64,000 bases of DNA from Bacillota bacterium (GCA_023442465.1 JAEZZQ010000021.1:261966-325965); one strand, 5' to 3'; numbered from the stretch's first letter, positions 1 through 8,457 are shown. Notes: generated from the letters alone by a model not told the origin. A program made the numbers and translations.

Positions 1-2
1 AC

Positions 3-668
3 AGAGAATACGTTGAAGAAAGATTATTTCTGAAGGAAAGTGAAGTATCGGACTTTTTTCAGTTTTTATATAATCACGAAAAATATCATTTTCTGTTTCC
101 AATGGCATATGCGGGTATTTATTACGGCTTAAGGCGTTCGGAAATACTCGGATTAAAACATAGTGCTATTGACCTTAAAAATGATGCTATTAGTATACAG
201 CATACTATAACAAAGATCAGAGATATCCATGCGGAAGATAATACAAAGACCAAAGCCGGACATCGTATCCTGCATCTATCTCCAGAATTTAAAGAAATTT
301 TGGAGGAAATTCATCAAAATCAGGATAATAACAGAAACTTTTATAAAGGTACCTATCAAAATGCAGAGGATTACATATTCACTTGGGAAGACGGAAGAAT
401 GTACGACCCTGACTATATCAGCAAAGCATTTAAAAAAGCATTTATTGGATTTGGAAGACCTGAACTGTCCTTACATAAGCTTCGCCATACGTGCGCATCT
501 CTGCTGGTAAATAACGGTTGTGATATACTAGCTACTCAATATTGGTTAGGCCACAAAGACAAAGCTACTACGCTGAATATTTACAGCCACTTTGACCGGC
601 AAAGGCTGAATAAAGTCGAAGAACACCTGAGTGCTGTTACATCTGCAATAGCTGTTTTACCATCATAA
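3..668 (+). CDS. Tyrosine recombinase/integrase, C-terminal catalytic part (5' end outside window)
   Basis: The reading frame is open from the left edge, so the N-terminal DNA-binding domain lies outside the window. What remains is the catalytic domain of a phage-type tyrosine recombinase, which cuts and rejoins att sites to integrate or excise an element. Visible catalytic elements are the first Arg in GLRRSE, the HKLRHTC box (HxxR) about 120 residues later, the GHKDKATT histidine and the Tyr nucleophile in NIYSHF. The gene ends about 130 bp from the 3' end of a tRNA-Pro gene, the usual arrangement for elements that use a tRNA 3' end as attachment site. An internal ATG at 102 is unlikely to be the true start because homology-like sequence continues upstream of it. 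Confidence 0.88.
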   Translation, partial: REYVEERLFLKESEVSDFFQFLYNHEKYHFLFPMAYAGIYYGLRRSEILGLKHSAIDLKNDAISIQHTITKIRDIHAEDNTKTKAGHRILHLSPEFKEILEEIHQNQDNNRNFYKGTYQNAEDYIFTWEDGRMYDPDYISKAFKKAFIGFGRPELSLHKLRHTCASLLVNNGCDILATQYWLGHKDKATTLNIYSHFDRQRLNKVEEHLSAVTSAIAVLPS

Positions 669-671
669 ATA

Positions 672-695
672 TTTTGGCTAAACTTTTGGCTAAAC
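672..695. repeat. Perfect 12-bp tandem duplication after the integrase
   Basis: Two back-to-back copies of TTTTGGCTAAAC start four bases after the integrase stop codon. Short direct repeats next to an integrase gene can be recombinase arm-type binding sites, but that role is inferred only from position. Confidence 0.5.
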
Positions 696-747
696 ATTGA
701 GGATTTCACCCATTTTAGAGGGATACAGCATTATCTAAATAATACAA

Positions 748-790
748 AAAATCCATAAAACCAGTATAAATACTGACTTTCATGGATTTT
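748..790 (-). terminator. Bidirectional hairpin, probable tRNA-Pro terminator
   Basis: The outer arms AAAATCCAT and ATGGATTTT are fully complementary and enclose an inner perfect palindrome, CAGTAT-AA-ATACTG. Read on the minus strand it follows tRNA-Pro and ends in a run of T, so it fits a rho-independent terminator for that gene. It may also stop integrase transcription from the other side. Confidence 0.6.
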
Positions 791-799
791 CATAATAAT

Positions 800-872
800 C
801 GAAGCGACGGGATTCGAACCCACGACCTCTGCGTCCCGAACGCAGCGCTCTACCAAACTGAGCCACGCTTCG
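800..872 (-). tRNA. tRNA-Pro (anticodon CGG)
   Basis: The reverse complement folds as a 73-nt cloverleaf. The acceptor stem is CGAAGCG/CGCTTCG, the anticodon stem is CTGCG/CGCAG with loop TTCGGGA (anticodon CGG, reading CCG), and the T loop is TTCGAAT. No CCA is encoded. The 3' end faces the integrase gene, which makes it the probable attachment site of the element at the left edge. Confidence 0.95.
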
Positions 873-899
873 ATAAAGATTTTCATTGCAACACATAAG

Positions 900-929
900 A
901 TAATACAATATTTTATATCGGTTTGTCAA
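900..929 (-). promoter_or_regulatory. Sigma-A promoter of tRNA-Pro
   Basis: On the minus strand TTGACA and TATTAT are separated by 18 bp. They lie about 28 bp upstream of the tRNA-Pro 5' end, as expected for a dedicated tRNA promoter. Confidence 0.6.
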
Positions 930-1086
930 TGATTGTACTCTACATTTTTAAATATTTTTGAATCAAATTTCTATTCCAATTTATGACATTTACGGGGTAA
1001 AGGTTATCGTTTAACATTGAAAGCCGATAAGGACTATGTTAGACTGTACTATGAATGAGTAAAAGACACTCAGTAGGAAAAAAGAA

Positions 1087-2448
1087 ATGGAAGGCATTGG
1101 TATGGAAAGTAAATTTTTGTTGTTGGAATCGTCATTTAACATGGTTTTAAATATTAATTTGGGAAAAGATTTTCGGAAGAAAGAACTGAAAAAAGTAGAA
1201 GAATACGCCAAAGGCCTTGTTTATCTGCCGGATAATCAGAAGAAACAACTTATAGCAGTGATAGAAGCCTTTTATTTTGAACTGGGAAGAGAGACGGTCA
1301 ACGAGGAATGTATTGGCGGATATCATAAGCTTTTGAAGGATATATTGAGCATTAACCATAACCTGAGGGGTCCCAAATGTGTCGTTTACGGAGACAACTG
1401 GCTGACCGGAGAAGTGAAGGATAAGATGCGCAGGAACAACTATTGCGTTTTCGACTGGCGTTCGTTGAATCCTGCCTATATTGATGAATATGATTTGTAC
1501 ATACTTTGCGACGAACCCTTAAAGATTTATGACCTTCCGAATATAGAAGATAAGGAAAAAATCCTGAAGATATGGGATTATCTCAAATATAAGTACGTAG
1601 TATTCCCATCCTTTTACGAGATCTATATGAAGTACAAGAGAAAATGCGATCCTAAAGTAAAATGTATTGTGACCGGGGGAACCAACGTGAAGAGCGCCGT
1701 TCAAAGCAAACTGTTGCATACAAAAGCGGTTTCTTTGACGAATACCGGCCAGGATATTTTTTATGATTTCAGAATGTTTTGTCATGCCCATGAATCCATG
1801 CCCGACATAAAATATGCGATTATCGGACTGGCCCCGTATTCCTTGCGGTACGATGCCTCCAAGTCCAAGGTGGAATGGAGACGCTGTCTGGCTTATTATC
1901 CCATTGTGAAGACAATGCATAACTGCGAGGATGCCGAGCTTTTTGCGAATCTTTATGAATCCGAGGATAAGAAGATAAAACAGTATTTTGATGAAGCGGA
2001 TATGGACAAGTGGTATGAGGTTTTCGAAAAGAGTATGAAGAACGAGACGGAAGAAGTTATGGATGTCTTCGATGAACATACATGCTCCAAGGAGACTTTG
2101 GAGTTGAACCGGAGAGAGATCAGTGAGCTATACAACAGGCCTTTTATGGATATTTTACTGGAAAACAAGGTGTTGTTAGAAGGTTATGCCCGGTTCTGCA
2201 AGGGAAAAGGAATTCAGGCGATTTTCTTCCTCCCTCCTTATACCGGATGGTACAAGGAGCATATGCAGAGGTCTTATTATGAAGAGCTGGCGGCTTTTGT
2301 GAGAGAGCTTTGCCAAAAGTATGGGGCAGAGTTTGTTGATATGATGGATGTCGTTCTTCCCGACTGTTGCTTCAGCGATTATGCCAATGTGAACAACGTA
2401 GGAGCCGTGAAGGCAGCAAGCTATATCAATGAAATCATAGACCGCTGA
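1087..2448 (+). CDS. Hypothetical protein with SGNH/DltD-like C-terminal region
   Basis: This is a 453-residue cytoplasmic-looking protein with no signal peptide or membrane helix. I do not recognise the family with certainty. The middle has an alpha/beta character (VVYGDNWL, KYAIIGLAPYSLRYD). The end has IQAIFFLPPY followed by DYANVNNVGAVKAASYIN, which resembles the terminal Asp-x-x-His/Asn block of SGNH-fold proteins such as DltD. The usual catalytic serine block is not obvious, so activity is uncertain. The first ATG has AGGA 8 nt upstream; a second in-frame ATG at 1102 also has a purine-rich site. The AlkD-type gene follows within 7 bp, suggesting one transcript. Confidence 0.6.
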   Translation: MEGIGMESKFLLLESSFNMVLNINLGKDFRKKELKKVEEYAKGLVYLPDNQKKQLIAVIEAFYFELGRETVNEECIGGYHKLLKDILSINHNLRGPKCVVYGDNWLTGEVKDKMRRNNYCVFDWRSLNPAYIDEYDLYILCDEPLKIYDLPNIEDKEKILKIWDYLKYKYVVFPSFYEIYMKYKRKCDPKVKCIVTGGTNVKSAVQSKLLHTKAVSLTNTGQDIFYDFRMFCHAHESMPDIKYAIIGLAPYSLRYDASKSKVEWRRCLAYYPIVKTMHNCEDAELFANLYESEDKKIKQYFDEADMDKWYEVFEKSMKNETEEVMDVFDEHTCSKETLELNRREISELYNRPFMDILLENKVLLEGYARFCKGKGIQAIFFLPPYTGWYKEHMQRSYYEELAAFVRELCQKYGAEFVDMMDVVLPDCCFSDYANVNNVGAVKAASYINEIIDR

Positions 2449-2454
2449 CGGGGA

Positions 2455-3225
2455 ATGCTTATCATGGGGATGAATATACGATTAGAAGAAATAAGAAAAG
2501 AAATATATGCTCTGTCAGATGAAAAATATCGGGAGTTCCAAATCCGGCTTTTGCCCGGAACAGAAAACTTTGTGGGGGTGCGGCTCTCCAAGCTTCGGGA
2601 AATGGCAAAGAGGATAGTAAAATGTGAAGGCGAAGAATATGTAACCTTTGCTCTTTGCAGAAAACCGGAGGAGGAACTGTTCGAGGAAATCATGCTGCAA
2701 GGAATGATTATCGGATATATGAAGGCAGATATATCCGATATTTTTTCTTATACGGAAAGGTTTATTCCGAAGATTGATAATTGGTCGGTCTGCGACAGTT
2801 TTTGCGGTGGGCTTAAGCTTGCGGCGCAGTATCCCACGCAGACGTGGGAATGGCTGCAAAAATATTTGCATTCGAACGAGGAATTTGGCATACGCTTCGG
2901 CGTGGTCATGCTTTTAAACTATTACATCTGTGACAGTTATATCAATGCTCTATTCCCCATATTCGATGAGATTCATCATGAGGGATATTACGTGAAGATG
3001 GCAGTGGCATGGGCCATTTCTCTCTGTTATGGGAAATATCCAAAAGAGACGATGGAATATCTGAATAATAACCATCTGGACGATTTCACTTATCATAAAG
3101 CGCTGCAGAAGATAACAGAGCTTCGAAATGTTGGAAAAGAAGAAAAAGAAATGATGAAAAGAATGAAACGGCAGGAAAAGAGATTTTGTGAGACGAATAG
3201 GTTTGAGAGAGGAATAACTCTGTAA
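2455..3225 (+). CDS. DNA alkylation repair protein, AlkD-like HEAT-repeat glycosylase
   Basis: The family is all-helical HEAT-like repeat proteins that excise positively charged alkylated bases without flipping them. The 256-residue length is near normal for AlkD. The characteristic NWSVCDSF segment (Trp about 110, Asp about 114) matches the catalytic Trp-x3-Asp of Bacillus AlkD, and a later Trp in AVAWAIS fits the third aromatic. The start may be 2464 rather than 2455; both ATGs have weak ribosome sites. The C-terminal 12 codons fall inside a degenerate 17-bp tandem repeat that continues past the stop, so the tail is probably repeat-derived and not catalytic. It is probably cotranscribed with the gene before it. 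Confidence 0.85.
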   Translation: MLIMGMNIRLEEIRKEIYALSDEKYREFQIRLLPGTENFVGVRLSKLREMAKRIVKCEGEEYVTFALCRKPEEELFEEIMLQGMIIGYMKADISDIFSYTERFIPKIDNWSVCDSFCGGLKLAAQYPTQTWEWLQKYLHSNEEFGIRFGVVMLLNYYICDSYINALFPIFDEIHHEGYYVKMAVAWAISLCYGKYPKETMEYLNNNHLDDFTYHKALQKITELRNVGKEEKEMMKRMKRQEKRFCETNRFERGITL

Positions 3226-3345
3226 AAAGGATAAGACTGTGAGAAGAGTGATTCTGTGGAAAAGATAAGTTTGAGAGAAGAATGATCCTGTGAAAAGAAT
3301 AAATCTTCGAAAAGAATAAGTCTTTCAAAAGAATAAACAATGTAA
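3191..3345. repeat. Degenerate 17-bp tandem repeat, about nine units
   Basis: Nine consecutive units approximate AAGAATAAGTCTGTGAA. All are 17 bp apart from one of 19 bp. The array begins inside the 3' end of the AlkD-type gene and fills the intergenic space up to about 30 bp before the debranching-enzyme gene. The units are diverged from one another, so the array is old or under weak constraint. Seventeen is not a multiple of three, so it is not a protein repeat. Confidence 0.75.
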
Positions 3346-3378
3346 AATTAAAGTGATAAGAAATAATATAGGAAGGGT

Positions 3379-5427
3379 ATGGTCGTTGTTATGATAACGA
3401 GAAAATACGGACAAGGAAGCTTTAAGAGTTTTAAAGCTGGCATAGAGAGGGAATGGGCGATTACTAACGGAATCGGGGGATATGCGGGAAATTCCCTCAT
3501 AGGAGCTAATACGCGCAAGCATCATGGACTTTTGATAGCTAGTCTTCATGCGCCGATAGAAAGGTATCTGGTATTATCCCGTATAAATGAAACGGTCTGC
3601 ATAGGGGATAAGGAATATTCTTTGGTGGCGGTGCAAAGAAAGGGAAATGTCCTGGAGGAGGGGCAAAAATACTTGCAGCGTTTCGTTTTCGATTCCGTTC
3701 CTTCCTATACTTATCGTGTGGAGGACATATTTCTGACGAAAACAATCGCAATGGAGTATGGGAAAAATAAAACAGCTATCCTGTATAAAATAGAAAATGG
3801 CAGCAGGGATTCGGAAATCTGCCTGACCCCGTTGTTCAATTTCAGGGACCACGGCGGCTTTTCCCTTCCGGAACAGCTTTGCTTTGAGACCGGCTATGAC
3901 AGACATATGATTACGTTGGTCCCGCAAGGCCCTGACAGTGCCGTTCATGGGAACTACAAAATTAAGTTCAGCGTATCGGAAGGAGATATTTCAGAGAGAA
4001 AAGAGAAGTATGATACCGATATGGAGCTGCAAACGGAGATTGATACGGGAATGAGCCCCATTGATAATAATTTTACGCCTTACGACATAAGGATATCGCT
4101 GAAACCCTATGAGAAAAAGAGCGTATCCATTATATGCTATTTGCAGAAAGCGGATGAGGAGGAGGAAATACAGCCTGCAGATTCCATTATTGGAGCCAGT
4201 AAGAAACGCATGGAGGCATTAATACAAAAGGCGGGGTATAAGGACGAGTTCGCAGATGCGCTTGTTCAGGCGGCGGATGCTTTTATCGTAGACAGGGTAT
4301 CTACCGGCAGTAAGACCGTTCTGGCAGGCCTGCCATGGTTTACTGATTGGGGCAGGGATACGATGATAGCTCTTCAGGGACTGACGCTTGCGACGAAGAG
4401 GTATGAGGATGCCAGAGGGATTCTGCGTACCTTCGCAAAGTATGTAAAGGACGGACTGGTACCGAATATGTTTCCCGACCAAGGGATGGCGCCTTTTTAT
4501 AATACGGTGGATGCGTCTCTGTGGTATTTTTATTCAGTATATATGTACTTGAAATATACGGGAGAGGAAGAGGATTATCTCTTTGTAAAAGAGGAAATCT
4601 ATCCGAAATTGAAAGAAATCATATCTTATTATAAGAAAGGAACATTGTTCCATATTTATATGGATAAGGACAGCCTGATTCACGCAGGCGGAGATTTGGA
4701 CCAAGTGACATGGATGGATGTCCGCGTGGATGACTGGGTAGTTACGCCAAGACACGGCAAGCCTGTAGAAATCAATGCGCTCTGGTATAATGCTTTAAAA
4801 GTAATGGAGCTTTTGGCGGAGCGTTATCTGGAGGATGCAAAAGGATACGGGGAACTTGCGAATGCTGTAAAGGAATCCTTCCATCAGAAGTTTTGGAACG
4901 AGGAAAAGCAGTGCTTATACGATGTAGTCGAGGAAGAAAGAAATGGAGAAGTCCGGAATAACGGGCAAATCAGACCCAATCAAATATGGGCGGTATCTCT
5001 TCCTTTTACTATGCTTTCGCCGGAGAAGGAGAAAAGGGTAGTGGAAACTGTCTGGGCTCATCTTTATGCGGGTAGTGGACTTCGTTCCCTGTCTCCTGAG
5101 GACGAAGAATATAAAGGTATTTACTTCGGGAAGCTGCACGACAGAGACGCGGCATATCATCAGGGAACTTCGTGGGCATTTCCGCTGGGAGGTTTTATCA
5201 GCGCGTATGTGAAGGTAAACAGGTACAGCGAAGAGAGCAAACAGTTTGCAAGAAAGTTGTTAGAGCCGGCAGAAGATCATATGTGGGATGGGTGCATTGG
5301 TTCCATCGCAGAGATTTTCGATGGGGACTCACCCCATATTTCCAGAGGATGCTACGCACAGGCCTGGAGTGTAGGCGAGATACTGAGAGCGTATACGGAG
5401 GACATTCTTAGAGAGGAATGCCGATGA
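3379..5427 (+). CDS. Amylo-alpha-1,6-glucosidase / glycogen debranching-type enzyme
   Basis: This 682-residue cytosolic enzyme has the bacterial GDE layout. An N-terminal beta-rich domain (ERE-WAITNGIGGYAGNSLIGANTRKHHGLL, residues about 20-55) precedes an (alpha/alpha)6 catalytic domain from about residue 290. That domain contains the hallmark GLPWFTDWGRDTMIAL and later HDRDAAYHQGTSWAFPLG and an Asp/Glu pair near VDDWVVTPRHGKPVEINALWYNAL. It hydrolyses alpha-1,6 branch points of glycogen and pairs functionally with the branching enzyme at 39.3 kb. A GGAAGG site at 3371 is too close to the ATG at 3379, so the ATG at 3391 (MITRKYGQ) is an alternative start. The 3' end overlaps the convergent VanZ-like gene by 20 bp. 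Confidence 0.9.
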   Translation: MVVVMITRKYGQGSFKSFKAGIEREWAITNGIGGYAGNSLIGANTRKHHGLLIASLHAPIERYLVLSRINETVCIGDKEYSLVAVQRKGNVLEEGQKYLQRFVFDSVPSYTYRVEDIFLTKTIAMEYGKNKTAILYKIENGSRDSEICLTPLFNFRDHGGFSLPEQLCFETGYDRHMITLVPQGPDSAVHGNYKIKFSVSEGDISERKEKYDTDMELQTEIDTGMSPIDNNFTPYDIRISLKPYEKKSVSIICYLQKADEEEEIQPADSIIGASKKRMEALIQKAGYKDEFADALVQAADAFIVDRVSTGSKTVLAGLPWFTDWGRDTMIALQGLTLATKRYEDARGILRTFAKYVKDGLVPNMFPDQGMAPFYNTVDASLWYFYSVYMYLKYTGEEEDYLFVKEEIYPKLKEIISYYKKGTLFHIYMDKDSLIHAGGDLDQVTWMDVRVDDWVVTPRHGKPVEINALWYNALKVMELLAERYLEDAKGYGELANAVKESFHQKFWNEEKQCLYDVVEEERNGEVRNNGQIRPNQIWAVSLPFTMLSPEKEKRVVETVWAHLYAGSGLRSLSPEDEEYKGIYFGKLHDRDAAYHQGTSWAFPLGGFISAYVKVNRYSEESKQFARKLLEPAEDHMWDGCIGSIAEIFDGDSPHISRGCYAQAWSVGEILRAYTEDILREECR

Positions 5428-6070
5428 CCGTATCCCAGAGAAAGTCCCAAATTGCATTGGATATAAAGGGTGTCAACAAGAAGGTAATGATCCAGGGGGT
5501 AAAGAGGTAAATATAGACCTCAAATCTGGAAAGGTTCTTAAGGGACGTATCTTCGGAATCCAGACACATCCGGCCCATAAAACGCATATCCTTCACCTGA
5601 AGGAAGATGAAATAGCCGGACAAGGTTCCGAGGGTATTCATGATAATGTCGGTGATATCCGTAGTCGCGGTAGTAGCAAGACAATATATCTGCGATATCT
5701 CTATTAACAAGGAAAACAAAATGCCGGAGATGAGAGTTTCCTTTGCAGGCTGAAATTGCTTCCACAAAGTGGGGAGCAGCAGACCAAAAGGTAAAAATAT
5801 CAGAAAGCATTGAATGTAATGCTCCAAATTGTCCCCAAAACCGTAAAAGGGTATGAAATTAAAGGTCGGATAGAAATCGATCTGGTATAAGGAAGGGGTA
5901 TCCGAGGCCATTAAAATGGTGCAGATAGCCAAGGAATAAATATAAAGCCCGAACTGATGGCGTTTCGGGAGCTTATACTTCCAGAAAAATATTTGCAGTA
6001 TAATAAGAAAGGGAACAACCCCTATATATGCAGAAAAAGTATTAACAACTAAAACCGTAAAATCCGACAT
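5408..6070 (-). CDS. VanZ-like family membrane protein
   Basis: The protein has about 220 residues and five or so hydrophobic segments. It carries the VanZ-family core FLPFGLLLP...LLIEISQIYCL...TTDITDIIMNTLGTLSGYFIF (acidic residue after the helix, then Asp and Asn in the next). VanZ-like proteins are membrane proteins of unclear biochemical role; a few raise teicoplanin resistance. The frame stays open upstream to 6175, but the ATG at 6070 (MSDFTVLV) is preceded by AGGAGGAG at ideal spacing, so I take that start. It is convergent with the debranching enzyme, with a short 3' overlap and no vancomycin genes nearby. Confidence 0.85.
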   Translation of the reverse strand: MSDFTVLVVNTFSAYIGVVPFLIILQIFFWKYKLPKRHQFGLYIYSLAICTILMASDTPSLYQIDFYPTFNFIPFYGFGDNLEHYIQCFLIFLPFGLLLPTLWKQFQPAKETLISGILFSLLIEISQIYCLATTATTDITDIIMNTLGTLSGYFIFLQVKDMRFMGRMCLDSEDTSLKNLSRFEVYIYLFTPWIITFLLTPFISNAIWDFLWDTVIGIPL

Positions 6071-7015
6071 AAATCTCCTCCTGACCGTAGCGTCAAAGAA
6101 TAGTATAATACATAAGTGTGAATTTTTCATTAAAAATTTTACTGTTTTTTTAAAAGTTAAGATACTTTCTACCATTATACGCTTTTTTTCGCAAAGTACA
6201 ATTTATATTTGCAGCATGATTATGTTTTGAAGCAAACAGTTTTTCTATATCCAAACTGATGCTTTACAATGAGAAAGGGATGTTCTGGTATCTTAGAATC
6301 TATAAAGATATAAGGAAAAAACATCCTTACAAAGAAAACATTTTAACTAAATAAGTATGAATACAATGAAATATTTGAAGGAAATATTTGAAGCTTAAAA
6401 AAGACGATTCTCAAATTGGGTTTAAGATAAAAATCATTCCTATATCGAGAACTTCCTTGTGATTTTTCTTGCCAAAAACAGAAAATTATGCTATTGTATT
6501 ATAAAAAAATAGAGGTATTTTTTTACGGTTGAACGAATGTTACATTCGATTTCAAGAATTTAGGCGTCTAGGGTGGGAAGCTCTTTATTTGTGAGCTCTC
6601 CTTTTTTTTATATAAAAATATATTAAAATTATTTCAAACAAAAGTGAAATATTATTCTTTGTATGTATTATACTCGTATTTTTCTGTAAAATACAATTTT
6701 AAAAAGGCTGTTCTAATGGTTAGACAGTCAAAAAATGTCTGGAATTTTCTTTATCAGTGCAGTTGGGTTTAACATACTGCTGATTCCGTTGTTTCATAAT
6801 GTGATTTGTATTATCTTTTCTCAGATTAGCCATACAAGTATATAAAAAGGGTTTGGTTATAAGTCGAAAGGATGTAAATATAGAGGTTTATAAAATTAGA
6901 ACTGTATTTTTATAATATATTATGGAAAAAGTTCGAAGTGATAAAATTTTGCTGGAAAATTGTAAAGAAGCGGTTAATAAGTTAATTGCTGTATACTAAA
7001 AAAGGAAATTACTAC
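6071..7015. other. AT-rich intergenic region upstream of the ATP synthase operon
   Basis: No convincing gene lies here. The region is strikingly AT-rich. It contains a 13-bp tandem duplication (GAAATATTTGAAG twice, about 6367-6393), a candidate small RNA ending in a terminator near 6612 (listed separately), and several weak TATAAT-like boxes at 6840-6920 that could drive the atp operon. No single strong promoter stands out. Confidence 0.5.
6503..6612 (+). ncRNA. Candidate small structured RNA or attenuated leader
   Basis: A TTGCCA box, 17-bp spacer and TATTGT lie at about 6470-6498. They are followed by a perfect hairpin CGAATG-TTA-CATTCG, the segment GGCGTCTAGGGTGGGAAG, and a hairpin (AGCTC/GAGCT extended by GGG/CTC pairs) ending in eight T. 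This makes a self-contained unit of about 100 nt, either an sRNA or a leader that terminates about 400 bp before atpI. I could not assign it to a known riboswitch class. Confidence 0.35.
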
Positions 7016-7435
7016 ATGAAAATTAACAAAGTTGTAAAAAAAGAAACAATAAATATGGGGTTAGGTATATTGGTATGCAGTGCTATTATTCAAATGGTGT
7101 TCTTGATTTTTGGAGCGTATAGCTTGGCAGTACTTTTAGGCTCAATATATGGAGGTGCTATAGCTCTTCTTAACTTTTTCTTAATGGGAATAACGGTTCA
7201 AAACGTGACAAAGTTGGAAGATGAAAATATGGCAAAAAAGAAAATGCAATTTTCGTATTCCATGCGTCAATTAGGGCTTGTATTATTACTTGGTGCGGGT
7301 ATGTACATTGCGGTGAATTTTCAAATTTTTCACTGGCTGCCGATTTTGCTTGCTGTAGTTTATCCAAGGTTAATAATACTATTCTTTGGATTTTTTAGAA
7401 AAGAACAGCATTTAAAGAAAGGTGATATTTCATGA
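7016..7435 (+). CDS. atpI: ATP synthase subunit I (AtpI-like)
   Basis: A small hydrophobic protein with four predicted membrane helices sits first in the atp operon. AtpI-type proteins assist c-ring assembly and possibly cation handling. Its gene overlaps atpB by four bases (ATGA), implying translational coupling. The frame opens earlier at 6986, but the ATG at 7016 (MKINKVVKKE) follows AAAGGAA at about 10 nt and gives the usual N-terminus. Assignment rests on position, size and hydropathy; sequence identity in this family is low. Confidence 0.75.
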   Translation: MKINKVVKKETINMGLGILVCSAIIQMVFLIFGAYSLAVLLGSIYGGAIALLNFFLMGITVQNVTKLEDENMAKKKMQFSYSMRQLGLVLLLGAGMYIAVNFQIFHWLPILLAVVYPRLIILFFGFFRKEQHLKKGDIS

Positions 7436-8163
7436 ATGTAGAAATAACTGGAGCAAAGATACTGCTCAGGCTGCCTTTAGGAATAGTAATTACGGAAACA
7501 CAAGTAAATATGTGGCTGGTGATGATCGCAATTGCCTTGTTGTGCAGATGGCTCACAAATAATCTGCAAATTAAACCGGCAGGAAAAAAACAAGTAGTAG
7601 CAGAGTATCTGGTCAATATCGCAAATAAGTTCGTAAGAGATAACATGGGTGAGAAATTTAAGGCTTTTGCACCTTTTATAGCAGCATTATTTTCACTTGC
7701 AATGTTTTCCAGTTTAAGCAGTCTTTTGGGCTTTTACCCACCAACTGCTGATCTTAATACCACTGTTGGCTGGGCACTCCTTGTTTTCTCTTTGATCATG
7801 TATTATAAGATCAAAACAAATGGTGTGAAAGGATATTTAAAAGGACTCACAGAGCCATTTGCGATTTTGACGCCTTTTAATATCATAGGAGAGTTTTCAA
7901 CACCAATATCCATGGCATTCCGTTTGTTTGGTAATGCTTCAGCAGGAGTTGTAATATCAACGCTGGTGTATGCAGCACTGGCATGGCTTAGTGGTATAAT
8001 ATTACAATGGTTGCCTGGGGTGTTGGCTGATATTCCATTACTGCAACTGGGACTTCCTGCTATATTATCAATTTACTTTGATTTATTTAGCAGTGTTTTA
8101 CAGGCTTTTATATTCTGCATATTAACGACTATCTATATATCGTCTGCAGCAAGTAAAGAATAA
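7432..8163 (+). CDS. atpB: F1Fo ATP synthase subunit a
   Basis: This is the membrane stator subunit that forms the two half-channels beside the c ring. It has several membrane helices and the diagnostic segment SMAFRLFGNASAG in the penultimate helix region, including the essential Arg that faces the c-subunit carboxylate. At 243 residues it is a normal length. It overlaps atpI and is followed 33 bp later by atpE. Ion specificity cannot be read from this subunit alone, but the partner c subunit points to Na+. Confidence 0.95.
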   Translation: MNVEITGAKILLRLPLGIVITETQVNMWLVMIAIALLCRWLTNNLQIKPAGKKQVVAEYLVNIANKFVRDNMGEKFKAFAPFIAALFSLAMFSSLSSLLGFYPPTADLNTTVGWALLVFSLIMYYKIKTNGVKGYLKGLTEPFAILTPFNIIGEFSTPISMAFRLFGNASAGVVISTLVYAALAWLSGIILQWLPGVLADIPLLQLGLPAILSIYFDLFSSVLQAFIFCILTTIYISSAASKE

Positions 8164-8196
8164 TAAAATAATATTTAACAATGGAGGTAATCATTC

Positions 8197-8457
8197 ATGG
8201 AAAGAGCTTTAGTATTAATGGGATGCGCTATTGGCGCTGGATTGGCAATGATAGCAGGTGTCGGTCCCGGTATCGGTGAGGGCTACGCGGTAGGAAAGGC
8301 TTGTGAAGCCATTGGACGTCAGCCGGAATGCAAGGGTGATGTTACAACTACTATGTTAATGGGTTGTGCTGTTGCAGAGACAACAGGTCTATATGGACTG
8401 ATTGTAAGTATGTTACTTATTTTCGTTGCACCGGGTATGTTTATTGGCAAGCTGTAA
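8197..8457 (+). CDS. atpE: F1Fo ATP synthase subunit c, two-carboxylate Na+-type
   Basis: An 86-residue hairpin proteolipid that forms the rotor ring. Helix 1 has GVGPGIGEGYAVGKA, the polar loop is GRQPE, and helix 2 has CAVAETTGLYG. Compared with the well-studied Na+ c subunits, Glu61, Thr62, Thr63 and Tyr66 fill the positions of Ilyobacter Glu65, Ser66, Thr67 and Tyr70. Glu28 replaces Gln32, so there are two carboxylates, as described for Fusobacterium nucleatum. The set of ligands is typical of Na+ coupling. A strong GGAGGT site precedes the ATG, as expected for a subunit needed in many copies. Confidence 0.95.
   Translation: MERALVLMGCAIGAGLAMIAGVGPGIGEGYAVGKACEAIGRQPECKGDVTTTMLMGCAVAETTGLYGLIVSMLLIFVAPGMFIGKL

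Noticed and set aside
3191..3345. CRISPR-like array
   Set aside because: Units are contiguous with no spacers and are diverged; no cas genes are present.
5408..6070. Glycopeptide resistance cluster because of VanZ-like protein
   Set aside because: VanZ-like proteins are widespread; no vanA, vanH, vanX, vanR or vanS is nearby.
6540..6612. Guanidine-I (ykkC) riboswitch
   Set aside because: Only GTCTAGGGT matches; the following UCCG and the 3' GGUCCGAGAG part are missing, and the downstream genes do not fit.
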